Positions 1-9,222 of a stretch of DNA of 64,000 nucleotides are shown here, piece after piece (the first letter of the stretch is position 1; every line of letters starts with the position of its first letter). The stretch spans positions 186,001 through 250,000 of the forward strand of contig NZ_CANLDB010000006.1 in the NCBI RefSeq assembly GCF_947489365.1, written 5' to 3'. Below the pieces are notes generated by a model that saw only the letters and a list, made by a program, of their open reading frames with translations, did not search any database and had not been told where the DNA came from. The position numbers and the translations under genes were made by a program. This stretch comes from an uncultured Nocardioides sp. Its GTDB lineage: Bacteria > Actinomycetota > Actinomycetes > Propionibacteriales > Nocardioidaceae.

Positions 1-729
1 ACCGACCAGCCCCGCCACGGGGTCGAGCAGGTCCACCGTCGCGACGTGCCGTCCGGAGCGGTCGAAGATCGGGGCGTTCAGCAGCGGGCGCGGGAGGCCT
101 GCGTCCAGCTCCCACACCAGACGCATGCGGGTCTCGCCCGGCGAGGCGCTGCCGTCGGCCAGCAGCGGCAGGCGCGCCCGCGCGAGGGGGACGCCGGGCC
201 ACCGGGCCAGGGTGTCGAGGTGCGCGGCGACGTCGTCGAGGGCACACAGTCCGGCGGCGAGCGCCATGTCGGCGAGGACGACGGCCGCCCGCTCGTCCCT
301 CGCGTGCCGGAGCACGAAGCAGACGCTGCGGGTCGCCGAGGTGATCGGGACACCGTCGACGACCTGGACCTCGGTCGGGGTGAGCCGTTCCTGCGATAGC
401 TCGATGCCCGGTCGAGGGCGGACGTCGCGACCGCGCGTCACCAGGGCGACGTCGTCCGGGACGCCCCCGCGCCCCACTCCGTCGATCCAGCGCGCACCCT
501 GCCACCGCAAACCCGCCCACCCCGTCAGCGCGGACGGGCCGCGGGCCGGCAGGAGTACCGACGCCTCGAGGACCCGCTGCTCCGGACAGGCGCGGTCGAC
601 GTCCGACGGCACGAACCACCCGCGCCAGACGCCCACCCACCGTCCGGCGCGGACGTCGGCCCGGGTGGGACCGCGTACTCCCGCCGGGTCGAGCCGGACG
701 GGTCGGTGGAGGCCGGGGCGCGGGCACAT
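1..729 (-). CDS. AbiEi/DUF559-like hypothetical protein, 3' end beyond window
   Basis: This reading frame runs off the left edge and was found by reading the minus strand. From ATG 729 it gives at least 243 residues without a stop. Visible segments include TRADVRAGRWVGVWRGW near residue 25, TEVQVVDGVPITSATRSV near residue 120 and an acidic block near residue 210. This layout, a small winged-helix-like N-terminus followed by a VxxxPxTSxxRTV-type segment, is that of the abundant actinobacterial proteins related to AbiEi-type antitoxins, which often end in a DUF559/Vsr-like nuclease fold. That end would lie outside the window. A second member of the family lies at 62790-63659. No strong ribosome site precedes ATG 729, so the start is uncertain. 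Function is unknown. Confidence 0.7.
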   Translation of the reverse strand, partial: MCPRPGLHRPVRLDPAGVRGPTRADVRAGRWVGVWRGWFVPSDVDRACPEQRVLEASVLLPARGPSALTGWAGLRWQGARWIDGVGRGGVPDDVALVTRGRDVRPRPGIELSQERLTPTEVQVVDGVPITSATRSVCFVLRHARDERAAVVLADMALAAGLCALDDVAAHLDTLARWPGVPLARARLPLLADGSASPGETRMRLVWELDAGLPRPLLNAPIFDRSGRHVATVDLLDPVAGLVG

Positions 730-859
730 GGACCGAGCGTCAGCCAGATCGCGCTCCGTCGCCGTCGCTCGTGCACAGGCCCACGTCATTCCGGACGTCG
801 TGGACGGGATCCGGCTCGGATCCGGGCCGCAACCGTCAGGAACTACCGCGCGGGCGCGC

Positions 860-2464
860 TCAGCACTCCAGGCCGTCGTCGGGGACGGTGCCCTCGACGA
901 GGTACGACTCGACCGCGTCGTCGACGCAGGCGTTGCCCTGGTTGTAGCCGGTGTGGCCGTCGCCGTCGCGACTGACGAGCACCCCGGACTCGAGCTGGTC
1001 GGCCAGCGCCTGCGACCACTCGTACGGCGTCGCCGGGTCGCGGGTGGTGCCGACGACGACGATCGGCTCAGCGCCCTGGGCGATGGTCTCGCCGGGCTCG
1101 GGGCCGCTGCCGGTGGCGTCGGGCCCGGCCCCGGGGAAGCCCTGGCACGACGACAGCGAGTAGGCGAAGACCTCGCCGAAGGTCGGGGAGACCCGCTCGA
1201 AGTCGCCGACCTCGCCCGGCACGTCCGAGACGGGCAGGGCGTACGGGTCGTCGAGGCAGTTGACGGCGTAGATGGCCTCGGAGGAGTTGTCGGCGTAGCT
1301 GCCGTCCGGCTGGCGCGAACTGTAGGCGTCGGCGAAGGCGAGCATGCCCGCCCCGTCGCCGTCGAGGGCGGCGCCGAGCGCCTCGTCGAGCTGGGGCCAG
1401 GACTGCTCGGAGTACAGCGGCGTCGCGAGGCCGTAGAACGCGGTGCCCGCGGTCAGCTCGCGGTCGCCGACGGCCAGCGGCTCGTCGTCGACGTCGGCGA
1501 GGAAGTCGGCCACGGTGTCGAGGCCGGCGTCCACGTCGTCGCCGAGGTAGCAGTCGCCGCCGTCGACGCAGTCGGTCACGTAGGCGGTCAGGGCCGTCTC
1601 GAAGCCACCGGCCTGGCCCAGGGTGACCTCGCGGCTGGACAGCGACACGTCGATGCCGCCGTCCAGGACGAGACGGCCGACCCGGTCGGGGAACTCGTCG
1701 GCGTACGTCGCCCCCAGCTTGGTGCCGTACGACGCTCCGAAGTAGGTCAGCGACGACTCGCCCAGGACCGCGCGGAGGACGTCGACGTCCTGGGCGGCCT
1801 CGCGGGTCGAGACGTGCTCGGCGAGCGGGCCGTCGGCCGCGCAGCCCGCGGCGAGGTCGTCGTACAGGCCGGTCAGCTCCTGCCGCTCGGCGCCGGTGTC
1901 GGGCGCGGGGTCGGCGGCGTACAGCGCGTCGAGGCGCTCGTCGTCGAGGCAGTCGACCGGCGAGCTGGACCCGGTGCCGCGCGGGTCGAACCCGACGATG
2001 TCGAACGCCTCGAGGATCGGGGCCCGGAAGACGAAGTCGGACACCGCGGCGTACTGCGTGCCGGGGGCGCCGGGACCGCCCGGGTTGACCACGAGGGAGC
2101 CGACACGGTCGGCCCCCTCGTCGGCGGGGTTGCGCAGCAGCGCGAGGTCGAGGGTCTCGCCCTCGGGCTCCGCGTAGTCGAGCGGGACGGTCATCGTGGC
2201 GCACTCCAGGCCCGCCCCCGTCGGGCACTCCTCCCACTCCACCTGCTGGGAGTAGAAGGGCTCGAGCGCGGGGTCGGGGGCCTCGGTGGCGCCGGGGTCG
2301 GCCTCCGCCTCGGACGCGGTGTCGGTCGCGGCCGGGGCGCTGTCGACGTCCTGGTTGCGCTCCAGGTCGGTCTCGTCACCGACGAGGAAGGCGACGAGCA
2401 CCATGACCCCGACGACGAGCACGATCCCGACGATGACCAGGGCGATGGCGCGGTTGCGTGGCAC
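860..2464 (-). CDS. Secreted or membrane-anchored alpha/beta hydrolase, tripeptidyl aminopeptidase (S33/TAP) family
   Basis: The 534-residue protein starts with a basic segment and a long hydrophobic helix (about residues 6-28) that acts as a membrane anchor or uncleaved signal, followed by an acidic Ala/Asp/Glu linker (30-67). The hydrolase domain has NPGGPG (127-132, oxyanion region), DPRGTG (160-165), the nucleophile elbow GASYGT with Ser245, and a TAP-like C-terminal region with Asp476 (TRDPATP) and His504 (GHTGYNQGN). These are the catalytic triad and motifs of Streptomyces tripeptidyl aminopeptidases SlpD/SlpE and related extracellular exopeptidases. Several cysteines suit an extracytoplasmic protein. 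GTG 2464 is preceded by GAGGAG, which supports this start. Substrate is not predictable; a peptidase acting outside the membrane is likely. Confidence 0.88.
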   Translation of the reverse strand: MPRNRAIALVIVGIVLVVGVMVLVAFLVGDETDLERNQDVDSAPAATDTASEAEADPGATEAPDPALEPFYSQQVEWEECPTGAGLECATMTVPLDYAEPEGETLDLALLRNPADEGADRVGSLVVNPGGPGAPGTQYAAVSDFVFRAPILEAFDIVGFDPRGTGSSSPVDCLDDERLDALYAADPAPDTGAERQELTGLYDDLAAGCAADGPLAEHVSTREAAQDVDVLRAVLGESSLTYFGASYGTKLGATYADEFPDRVGRLVLDGGIDVSLSSREVTLGQAGGFETALTAYVTDCVDGGDCYLGDDVDAGLDTVADFLADVDDEPLAVGDRELTAGTAFYGLATPLYSEQSWPQLDEALGAALDGDGAGMLAFADAYSSRQPDGSYADNSSEAIYAVNCLDDPYALPVSDVPGEVGDFERVSPTFGEVFAYSLSSCQGFPGAGPDATGSGPEPGETIAQGAEPIVVVGTTRDPATPYEWSQALADQLESGVLVSRDGDGHTGYNQGNACVDDAVESYLVEGTVPDDGLEC

Positions 2465-2521
2465 CAGGGTGCTCCTCTCGAGGACGTGCGGGCCGGGCGG
2501 GTGCCCGGCCAGTCTGTCCGA

Positions 2522-3688
2522 TCAGCCGGGGACCGGTACCCACAAGCGGACCATCAGCGCCTCGAGCGCGAGCTGCACCCCGACGTTGAACTCCAGCATC
2601 TGCTCCCGCGCGCCCAGGACCGCGTCGATCCGCCGCAGCTGCACCTGCGGGGGCGCGGAGGCGGCCAGCCGCTCGATCTCCTCGCGCCGCTCCTCGTTGA
2701 CCAGCGCGGCCGGGGACCCCAGGGCCACGGCCAGGGCGTCGCGGTAGACGGAGACGATGTCCATCAGCCCACGGTCGACGACGTCGAGGTACTGCCGCTT
2801 GGCGCGGGTCCTCTGGTCCTTCTCCAGCGCGGCGACCGCGGGGGCGTACTCACGGGGACGGCGACCCCGTTCGACCACGCCGTACGACGTGTCGAGGTCG
2901 GCCCGCTCGCGGGCGTCGACCTCGCCGGTGATCGCCTCGGCCTCCGCCTTCGCGGACTCCGCGAGGCGGGTGGCCATCGCCAGGCACGCGCCCAGGCCGG
3001 TGAGCTGGCCGGGGATGGCCACGACCTGGTCACGGCGGGCGCGGGTCTCGGCGTCGCGGACGAGCGCCTTGGCCCGGCCGATGTGGCCCTGGCTCGCCCG
3101 GGCGGCGTACGACGCGAGCGCGGCGTCGACCCCCTCGGTCGCGGTGAGGTGCTCCGCGACGGCGTCCGGCCCGGGCGTGGTGAGGGTGACGAGGCGGCAG
3201 CGGGAGCGGATGGTGGGCAGGACGTCCTCGACCGTCGGCGTGCAGAGCAGCCACACAGTCTTCGCACCGGGCTCCTCGATCGCCTTGAGCAGGGCGTTGA
3301 CGGCGCGCTCGGTCAGCCGGTCGGCGTCCTCGACGACGATGACCTGCCACCCGCGGCCGGTGGGGGTGAGCGCCGCCCGGCGGACCAGCTCGCGGATCTC
3401 GTCGACGCCGATCGACAGCTTGGCGGTGCGGACCCGGGTCACGTCGGGGTGGCTGCCGGCGAGCACGGTGCGGCAGGCCCGGCACTCCCCGCAGCCCCGC
3501 TCGCCGTCCCGGCCGTCCTGGTCGCGCTCGCACTGCAGCGCCGCGGCGAAGGCGACAGCGGCCACGGACCGCCCGGACCCGGGCGGACCGGTGAACAGCC
3601 ACGCGTGGGTCATCTGGCGGCCCGCCACCACCGGTCGCAGGGTCTCGACCACGGCGCGCTGGCCGACGAGACGGTCCCAGACGCTCAC
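2522..3688 (-). CDS. holB: DNA polymerase III clamp-loader subunit delta'
   Basis: At 388 residues this is an AAA+ clamp-loader protein. It has a P-loop-like GPPGSGRS (34-41) in which the usual lysine is arginine, a four-cysteine zinc module (Cys53, Cys66, Cys69, Cys72), VVEDAD (118-123) as Walker B, and the SRC motif (162-164) carrying the arginine finger. Loss of the P-loop lysine matches delta' being the subunit that does not hydrolyse ATP but triggers its neighbour. In the clamp loader (DnaX, delta, delta') it loads the beta clamp on primed DNA. Its GTG start overlaps the tmk stop by 4 bases, so the pair is translationally coupled, as in many bacteria. Confidence 0.95.
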   Translation of the reverse strand: MSVWDRLVGQRAVVETLRPVVAGRQMTHAWLFTGPPGSGRSVAAVAFAAALQCERDQDGRDGERGCGECRACRTVLAGSHPDVTRVRTAKLSIGVDEIRELVRRAALTPTGRGWQVIVVEDADRLTERAVNALLKAIEEPGAKTVWLLCTPTVEDVLPTIRSRCRLVTLTTPGPDAVAEHLTATEGVDAALASYAARASQGHIGRAKALVRDAETRARRDQVVAIPGQLTGLGACLAMATRLAESAKAEAEAITGEVDARERADLDTSYGVVERGRRPREYAPAVAALEKDQRTRAKRQYLDVVDRGLMDIVSVYRDALAVALGSPAALVNEERREEIERLAASAPPQVQLRRIDAVLGAREQMLEFNVGVQLALEALMVRLWVPVPG

Positions 3689-4326
3689 CGCGCCACCCCC
3701 AGCAGCGCCTCGACGCGCTCGCGGACGGCGGCGTGGGTCTCCTCGACGGGGGCGCGGGCGTCGAGCACGAGGTAGGAGCCGGGGTCCGCCGCGGCGAGGT
3801 CGAGGAAGCCCTGCCGCACGCGGACGTGGAACTCCTCCCCCGCCCCCTCGATGCGGTCACGGCCGGTGAAGCGGGCCATCCCGGCGGTCGGGTCGAGGTC
3901 GAGCAGCACCGTCAGGTCGGGGCGCAGGTCGTCTGTCGCCCACCGCGCGACGTGCTCGACCTCGTCGGTGGCGAGGGTCCGTCCCGCCCCCTGGTAGGCG
4001 AGCGTGGAGTCGACGTACCGGTCGGTGACGACCACCTCGCCGCGGGCCAGCGCCGGCTCGACGACGGTCGCGACGTGCTCGGCCTTGTCGGCGGCGTAGA
4101 TCAGCGCCTCGGTGCGCGGTGCGAGGTCGCCGGTGGCGGGGTCGAGCAGGATCTCGCGCAGGCGCGCCCCGACGGGGGTGTCGCCCGGCTCGTACGTCGG
4201 CCGCACGACGTGGCCGCTCGCGCGCAGGGCCTCGACGAGCAGCCGCGACTGCGTGGACTTGCCGGCTCCCTCACCGCCCTCGAAGCAGACGAACACCCCG
4301 CGGGGGGTGGGGGTCAGCGTGCTCAC
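3685..4326 (-). CDS. tmk: Thymidylate kinase
   Basis: dTMP kinase makes dTDP for DNA synthesis in the cytoplasm. The P-loop FEGGEGAGKST lies at about residues 15-25, followed by RYVDSTLAYQG (the DRY/Q region that binds dTMP) and a lid region rich in arginine. The length of 213 residues from GTG 4326 fits the family. GTG 4326 (reading VSTLTPTPRG) is chosen because another GTG at 4350 would add eight unconserved residues; a start nearer the P-loop is also possible. The stop overlaps the holB start. The promoter must lie in the short gap to the divergent aldo/keto reductase gene. Confidence 0.93.
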   Translation of the reverse strand: MSTLTPTPRGVFVCFEGGEGAGKSTQSRLLVEALRASGHVVRPTYEPGDTPVGARLREILLDPATGDLAPRTEALIYAADKAEHVATVVEPALARGEVVVTDRYVDSTLAYQGAGRTLATDEVEHVARWATDDLRPDLTVLLDLDPTAGMARFTGRDRIEGAGEEFHVRVRQGFLDLAAADPGSYLVLDARAPVEETHAAVRERVEALLGVAR

Positions 4327-4388
4327 GACGACGAACCTAGTCGGCGACACCGACGGCCGGGCTCCCGGCGGGTGGCACTGTGGACGGC

Positions 4389-5432
4389 ATGGACACCAGC
4401 GACTACCGCCCCCTCGGGCCCACCGGCATGAAGGTCAGCCCGCTCTGCCTCGGCGCGATGATGTTCGGGGCCTGGGGCGAGCCCGACCACGACGAGAGCA
4501 CCCGCATCATCCACGCCGCGCTGGACGCGGGCATCAACATCGTCGACACCGCCGACATCTACTCGCAGGGCGAGTCGGAGGAGATCGTCGGCAAGGCCCT
4601 CGAGGGCCGCCGCGACCAGGTGATCCTGGCGACGAAGTTCCACGGGCCGATGGACGTGCCGATGGGCCAGACCGGCGACCCCAACGGCTGGGGCAACTCG
4701 CGGCGCTGGGTGATCAAGGAGGTCGAGAACAGCCTGCGGCGGCTCCGCACCGACTGGATCGACCTCTACCAGGTCCACCGCCCCGACGACCTCACCTCCG
4801 ACGAGGAGACGCTCTCGGCGCTCACCGACCTGCAGCGCCAGGGCAAGATCCGTGCCTTCGGCTCCTCCACCTTCCCCGCCCACCACGTGGTCGAGGCGCA
4901 GTGGACCGCCGAGCGTCGAGGGCTGGGCCGGTACGTGACCGAGCAGCCGCCGTACTCGCTGCTCCACCGCCGCATCGAGGCCGACGTCCTGCCCGTCGCC
5001 GAGAAGTACGGCATGGGCGTGCTGCCCTGGAGCCCCCTGGCCGGCGGGTGGCTGACCGGCAAGGTCCGGAAGGGCCAGGAGGCCCCCGAGACGAACCGGT
5101 CGAAGATGATCGAGGGGTTCTTCTCCGACACCGCGAAGCTCGAGGCCGTCGAGCAGCTCGCCCTGCTCGCCGAGGACGCCGGGATCCCGATGGTCCACCT
5201 CGCGCTGGCGTTCGTCATGCAGCACCCCGGCGTCACCGCGCCGATCATCGGCCCCCGCACCATGAGCCAGCTCGAGAGCCAGCTCGGCGCGGCGGACGTC
5301 CGCCTCAGCACCGACGTCCTGGACCGGATCGACGAGATCGTCGCCCCCGGCCGCAACGTCTCGCCCGGCGACGAGGGCTACACGCCGAAGGCGCTGTCCG
5401 AGCCGTTCCTGCGGCGCCGCCGCACGGCCTGA
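4389..5432 (+). CDS. Aldo/keto reductase
   Basis: The 347-residue NADPH-dependent oxidoreductase belongs to the AKR superfamily (Kv-beta/YghZ-like branch). The catalytic tetrad is visible: Asp53, Tyr58 (VDTADIYSQGES), Lys83 (ILATKFHG) and His130 (LYQVHRPD). The C-terminal cofactor-binding segment APIIGPRTMSQLESQL is typical. ATG 4389 (MDTSDYRPLG) is preferred over GTG 4380 because the conserved beta-hairpin starts directly after it. The gene is divergent from tmk and convergent with topA; a perfect 9-bp hairpin follows its stop. The substrate cannot be told from sequence. Confidence 0.92.
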   Translation: MDTSDYRPLGPTGMKVSPLCLGAMMFGAWGEPDHDESTRIIHAALDAGINIVDTADIYSQGESEEIVGKALEGRRDQVILATKFHGPMDVPMGQTGDPNGWGNSRRWVIKEVENSLRRLRTDWIDLYQVHRPDDLTSDEETLSALTDLQRQGKIRAFGSSTFPAHHVVEAQWTAERRGLGRYVTEQPPYSLLHRRIEADVLPVAEKYGMGVLPWSPLAGGWLTGKVRKGQEAPETNRSKMIEGFFSDTAKLEAVEQLALLAEDAGIPMVHLALAFVMQHPGVTAPIIGPRTMSQLESQLGAADVRLSTDVLDRIDEIVAPGRNVSPGDEGYTPKALSEPFLRRRRTA

Positions 5433-5442
5433 GAGATCTCGA

Positions 5443-5549
5443 CGGGCTCGACCACCGCTGGTCGAGCCTGTCGAGACCCCGACTGCCTGCCCGCACGGTC
5501 TCGACGACGCGCGCTCGCTGCACTCGCGGGCTGCTCGACCACCGGTGGC
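5443..5549. repeat. Family A intergenic repeat with terminator-like hairpin
   Basis: Between the convergent stops of the aldo/keto reductase and topA lie stem-loop sequences built from GGTCTCGAC, GCTGCTCGACCACC and their inverses. At 5446-5467 GCTCGACCA and TGGTCGAGC form a perfect 9-bp stem with a CCGC loop, which could end both transcripts. The same vocabulary recurs at 24333-24430 and 35089-35296, so this is a dispersed family rather than a single terminator. Confidence 0.75.
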
Positions 5550-5561
5550 TGGCCGACGTCG

Positions 5562-8324
5562 TCAGGACTTCTTGGCGGCGGCCTTCTTGGTGGCGGTCTT
5601 CGTCGCCGCCGTCTTCTTCGCCGCCGTCTTCTTCGCGGCCGTCTTCTTCGCCGGCGCCTTCTTGGCCGCGGACTTCGCGGGCGCCTTCTTCGCGCCCTTC
5701 TTGGCCGTCTTCTTCGCCGGGCCGCGGGCGCGGCGCTCGGCGATGAGCTCGGCGGCGCGCTCGGGGGTGATCGACTCGACCGAGTCGCCGCTGCGCAGGG
5801 TGGCGTTGTACTCGCCGTCGGTCACGTACTCGCCGAACCGGCCGGACTTCAGCACGATCGGGGCACCCGAGACCGGGTCGTTGCCCAGCTCCTTCAGCGG
5901 CGGGGCCGCGGCCGCGCGACCGCGCTGCTTCGGCTGGGCGTAGATCGCCAGGGCCTCGTCGAGGGTGATCGTCAGCAGCTGGTCCTCGCTGGTGAGCGAG
6001 CGCGAGTCCGTGCCCTTCTTCAGGTACGGCCCGTAGCGGCCGTTCTGCGCGGTGATCTCGACGCCGTCGGCGTCGTTCGGGTCGGTGCCGACCACCCGCG
6101 GCAGCGACAGCAGCTTCAGCGCGTCGTCGAGGGTGACCGTGTCGAGCGACATCGACTTGAACAGCGACCCGGTGCGCGGCTTGGCGTTCTTCGGGGCGTC
6201 CTCGGGCAGCACCTCGGTGACGTACGGCCCGTAGCGGCCGTTCTTCGCGACGATCTCGTTGCCCGTGTCCGGGTGGTGGCCCAGGCGGGTCTCCTCGCCG
6301 GCGGGGTTGGCCAGCAGCTCGCGGGCCTTCACCAGCGTGAGCTCGTCGGGCGGGAGGTCGTCGGGCACGTTCGCGCGGACGGCGAACGGCGTCCCCTCGT
6401 CGTCCGGCCCCTCCAGGTACGGCCCGTAGCGGCCCACCCGCAGGTGGATGCCGACGTCCTCGCCGTCGTCGCCAGTCACCGGGAACGTCGCCAGCTCCCG
6501 GGCGTCGATGTCGCCGAGCTCGTTGACCAGCCGCTGCAGGCCCGCGACCTCGGAGTCGCCGAAGTAGAAGGAGCCCAGCTCGTCGTTGCGGTCCTTGCGG
6601 CCCGCCGCGATCTCGTCGAGCACGTCCTCCATCTGGGCGGTGAACTCGTAGGAGACCTGCCGGCCGAAGTGCTCCTCGAGCAGCCGGATCGTCGAGAACG
6701 CCAGCCATGCCGGCACCAGCGCGGTGCCCTTCTTGTAGACGTAGCCGCGGTCCACGATGGTCTTGATGATCGAGGCGTACGTGGAGGGGCGGCCGATCTC
6801 CCGCTCCTCGAGCTCCTTGATCAGCGAGGCCTCGGTGTAGCGCGCCTTCGGCTTCGTCTCGTGCCCGTCCGCGGTCAGCGACGCGGCGGTCAGCGGCTCG
6901 CCCTCGGTGAGGGCGGGCAGGCGGGCCTGGTCGTCGTCGCGGGCGGCGGAGGCGTCGTCGGAGGACTCGACGTACGCCTTGAGGAAGCCGTGGAAGGTCA
7001 GCACCCGGCCGCTGGCGTTGAAGACGACGTCCTCGCCGGACGCCGCCGCGCCGCCGAGGCGCACGGTGACGGTCTGGCCGACGGCGTCGCGCATCTGGGA
7101 GGCGACGGTCCGGGTCCAGATCAGCTCGTAGAGGCGGAACTGCTCGCCGGTCAGCCCCGTCTGCGCGGGCGTGCGGAACGTGTCGCCCGACGGGCGGATC
7201 GCCTCGTGCGCCTCCTGGGCGTTCTTGACCTTGCTGGCGTAGGTCCGCGGGGCGTCCGGGACGTACTCGGCGCCGTACAGCTCGCGGACCTGGTCGCGGG
7301 CCGCACCGACGGCGGCGCTCGACAGCGTGGTCGAGTCGGTCCTCATGTAGGTGATGAAGCCGTTCTCGTACAGCCGCTGGGCGACCGCCATCGACGACGA
7401 GGCGCTCATGCCGAGCTTGCGGCTCGCCTCCTGCTGCATCGTCGTCGTCCGGAACGGGGCGTACGGCGAGCGCCGGTAGGGCTTCGACTCGACCGAGCGG
7501 ACGTCGAACGTCGTGGCGTCGAGCGCGCTGACCAGCGCCTCGGCGCGGGCGCGGTCGACGTGGACGACGTCGCCCTTCGCGCCGGACTTCAGGACGCCGT
7601 CGGTGCCGAAGTCGGAGCCGCGGGCGACGCGGACGCCGTCCAGGGAGTGCAGGCGGGCGCCGAAGATGCGCGGGTCGTGGGACTGGCCGGCGTCGAAGCT
7701 GCCCTCGATGTCCCAGTACGACGCCACCCGGAAGCGCATGCGCTCCCGCTCGCGGTCGACGACGAGACGGGTCGCGACGGACTGCACGCGGCCCGCGGAC
7801 AGGCCGGACATGACCTTCTTCCACAGCACCGGCGAGACCTCGTAGCCGTAGAGGCGGTCGAGGATGCGGCGCGCCTCCTGGGCCTCGACGAGGTCCATGT
7901 CGAGCTCGCGGGGGTTCGCGGCGGCCTCGAGGATCGCGGGCTTGGTGATCTCGTGGAAGACCATCCGCCGCACGGGGACCTTCGGCTTCAGCTCGTCGAG
8001 GAGGTGCCAGGCGATGGCCTCGCCCTCGCGGTCCTCGTCGGTGGCGAGGAAGACCTCGTCGGCGTCCTTCAGCAGCGACTTGAGCTTGCGGACCTGGTCC
8101 TTCGAGCGCGCCGGGACGACGTAGTAGGGCTCGAAGCCGTTGTCGACGTCGACGGCGAGCCGGCCCCACGGCTTGTCCTTGATCTTCGCCGGGGTGTCGG
8201 CGGCGCTCTGGGGGAGGTCGCGGATGTGGCCCACCGAGGACTCGACGACGTAGCCCGAGCCGAGGAACCCACCGATCTTCTGGGCCTTCGTCGGGGACTC
8301 GACGATCACGAGCTTGTGAGTCAC
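5562..8324 (-). CDS. topA: DNA topoisomerase I with basic C-terminal tail
   Basis: The 920-residue type IA topoisomerase relaxes negative supercoils. It starts VTHKLVIVESPTKA (Toprim; Glu9, acidic triad in TDEDREGEA at 95-103) and carries the active-site tyrosine Tyr326 in GFITYMRTDST. After the core come repeated GRYGPY-type C-terminal domains (for instance NGRYGPYVTE, NGRYGPYLKK, SGRFGEYVTD) without zinc-finger cysteines, as in actinobacterial enzymes. The last 55 or so residues are Lys/Ala repeats (AAKKTAAKK units), a DNA-binding tail known to give mycobacterial and streptomycete TopA high processivity. GTG 8324 begins directly before the Toprim strand; AGGA lies about 10 bases upstream. 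Confidence 0.97.
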   Translation of the reverse strand: MTHKLVIVESPTKAQKIGGFLGSGYVVESSVGHIRDLPQSAADTPAKIKDKPWGRLAVDVDNGFEPYYVVPARSKDQVRKLKSLLKDADEVFLATDEDREGEAIAWHLLDELKPKVPVRRMVFHEITKPAILEAAANPRELDMDLVEAQEARRILDRLYGYEVSPVLWKKVMSGLSAGRVQSVATRLVVDRERERMRFRVASYWDIEGSFDAGQSHDPRIFGARLHSLDGVRVARGSDFGTDGVLKSGAKGDVVHVDRARAEALVSALDATTFDVRSVESKPYRRSPYAPFRTTTMQQEASRKLGMSASSSMAVAQRLYENGFITYMRTDSTTLSSAAVGAARDQVRELYGAEYVPDAPRTYASKVKNAQEAHEAIRPSGDTFRTPAQTGLTGEQFRLYELIWTRTVASQMRDAVGQTVTVRLGGAAASGEDVVFNASGRVLTFHGFLKAYVESSDDASAARDDDQARLPALTEGEPLTAASLTADGHETKPKARYTEASLIKELEEREIGRPSTYASIIKTIVDRGYVYKKGTALVPAWLAFSTIRLLEEHFGRQVSYEFTAQMEDVLDEIAAGRKDRNDELGSFYFGDSEVAGLQRLVNELGDIDARELATFPVTGDDGEDVGIHLRVGRYGPYLEGPDDEGTPFAVRANVPDDLPPDELTLVKARELLANPAGEETRLGHHPDTGNEIVAKNGRYGPYVTEVLPEDAPKNAKPRTGSLFKSMSLDTVTLDDALKLLSLPRVVGTDPNDADGVEITAQNGRYGPYLKKGTDSRSLTSEDQLLTITLDEALAIYAQPKQRGRAAAAPPLKELGNDPVSGAPIVLKSGRFGEYVTDGEYNATLRSGDSVESITPERAAELIAERRARGPAKKTAKKGAKKAPAKSAAKKAPAKKTAAKKTAAKKTAATKTATKKAAAKKS

Positions 8325-8465
8325 TGCTGTTGATTCCTGCCTCGGGTCGGGGGGTGACGCCTTGACGAATGGCCTGGGCGGTGACGGCCCGGGCGGGTCA
8401 CGGGGGTGACGGTAGCGCGAGGGTCAATCACCACGTGCGCGCTCTCCACGGGCACACTGCTGCCC

Positions 8466-9221
8466 ATGATGCTCCGCCCGGCGGTCACCGCAGGCATCCG
8501 CGACGGCGTGGTGGACCTCGCCTTCCGGCGCTGGGAGCGCCCACGGGTGAAGGTCGGGACCCGCCTGCGCACCGGCGTCGGCGTCGTCGAGGTGACCTCG
8601 CTGGAGCAGGTGCCGCTCGCCTCGCTGCGCGCCGAGGACGCCACCCGCGCGGGGCACGCCTCCCTCGCCGAGCTGCGCGCCGCGCTCGAGGGACGGCCCG
8701 GTCCGGTGTGGCGCGTCGGCGTCGCGTACGGCGGCGCCGACCCGCGGGAGGCGCTGCGCGAGCAGGTGCCGGACGAGGCGGGCCTGGCCGAGCTCCGCGC
8801 GCAGCTCGACCGGCTCGACCGCGCCTCGTCGTACGGCGCGTGGACGCGGGAGGCGCTCCGACTCATCGACGAGTTCCCCGGACGGCGCGCGCCCGAGCTG
8901 GCCGAGATGGTCGGGCGGCCGACCCCGGAGTTCAAGACCGACGTCCGCAAGCTGAAGGAGAAGGGGCTCACGATCTCCCTCGACATCGGCTACCGGCTCT
9001 CGCCGCGGGGTGCGGCCGTGCTGGGCGTCGCACCTCCGGAGCTCGCCGGGACGCCGTTGCCGAAGGTCGGCGCCCCCGCCTCGCGGGCCCTGACCGCCGC
9101 GGGCATCACCACCCTCGAGGACGTCGAGGCACGCTCGCTCGACGACATCGCCGCCCTCCACGGGGTCGGGCCCGTGGCCGTCGCGCGGCTGCGGGAGGCG
9201 CTGGCGTCCCGCCCGGCCTGA
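8466..9221 (+). CDS. ASCH-like and helix-hairpin-helix domain protein
   Basis: The 251-residue cytoplasmic protein has an N-terminal half (about 1-95) resembling ASCH-type RNA/nucleotide-binding domains (LRPAVTAGIRDGVVDLAFRR, then VKVGTRLRTGVGVVEV). A middle helical segment (LAEMVGRPTPEFKTDVRKLK) resembles a winged helix. The C-terminus (about 195-250) is a helix-hairpin-helix unit, LPKVGAPASRALTAAG then IAALHGVGPVAVARLREAL. The combination suggests nucleic-acid binding, but no enzyme activity can be assigned. ATG 8466 is chosen because the conserved LRPAV strand begins there; GTG 8406 would add a poorly conserved leader. Its stop lies one base from the stop of the convergent gene at 9223. 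Confidence 0.75.
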   Translation: MMLRPAVTAGIRDGVVDLAFRRWERPRVKVGTRLRTGVGVVEVTSLEQVPLASLRAEDATRAGHASLAELRAALEGRPGPVWRVGVAYGGADPREALREQVPDEAGLAELRAQLDRLDRASSYGAWTREALRLIDEFPGRRAPELAEMVGRPTPEFKTDVRKLKEKGLTISLDIGYRLSPRGAAVLGVAPPELAGTPLPKVGAPASRALTAAGITTLEDVEARSLDDIAALHGVGPVAVARLREALASRPA

Positions 9222-9222
9222 G

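Noticed and set aside
125..3775. Very long open frame antisense to the peptidase and holB
   Set aside because: It is a by-product of GC-rich third positions; the opposite strand carries proteins with clear motifs.
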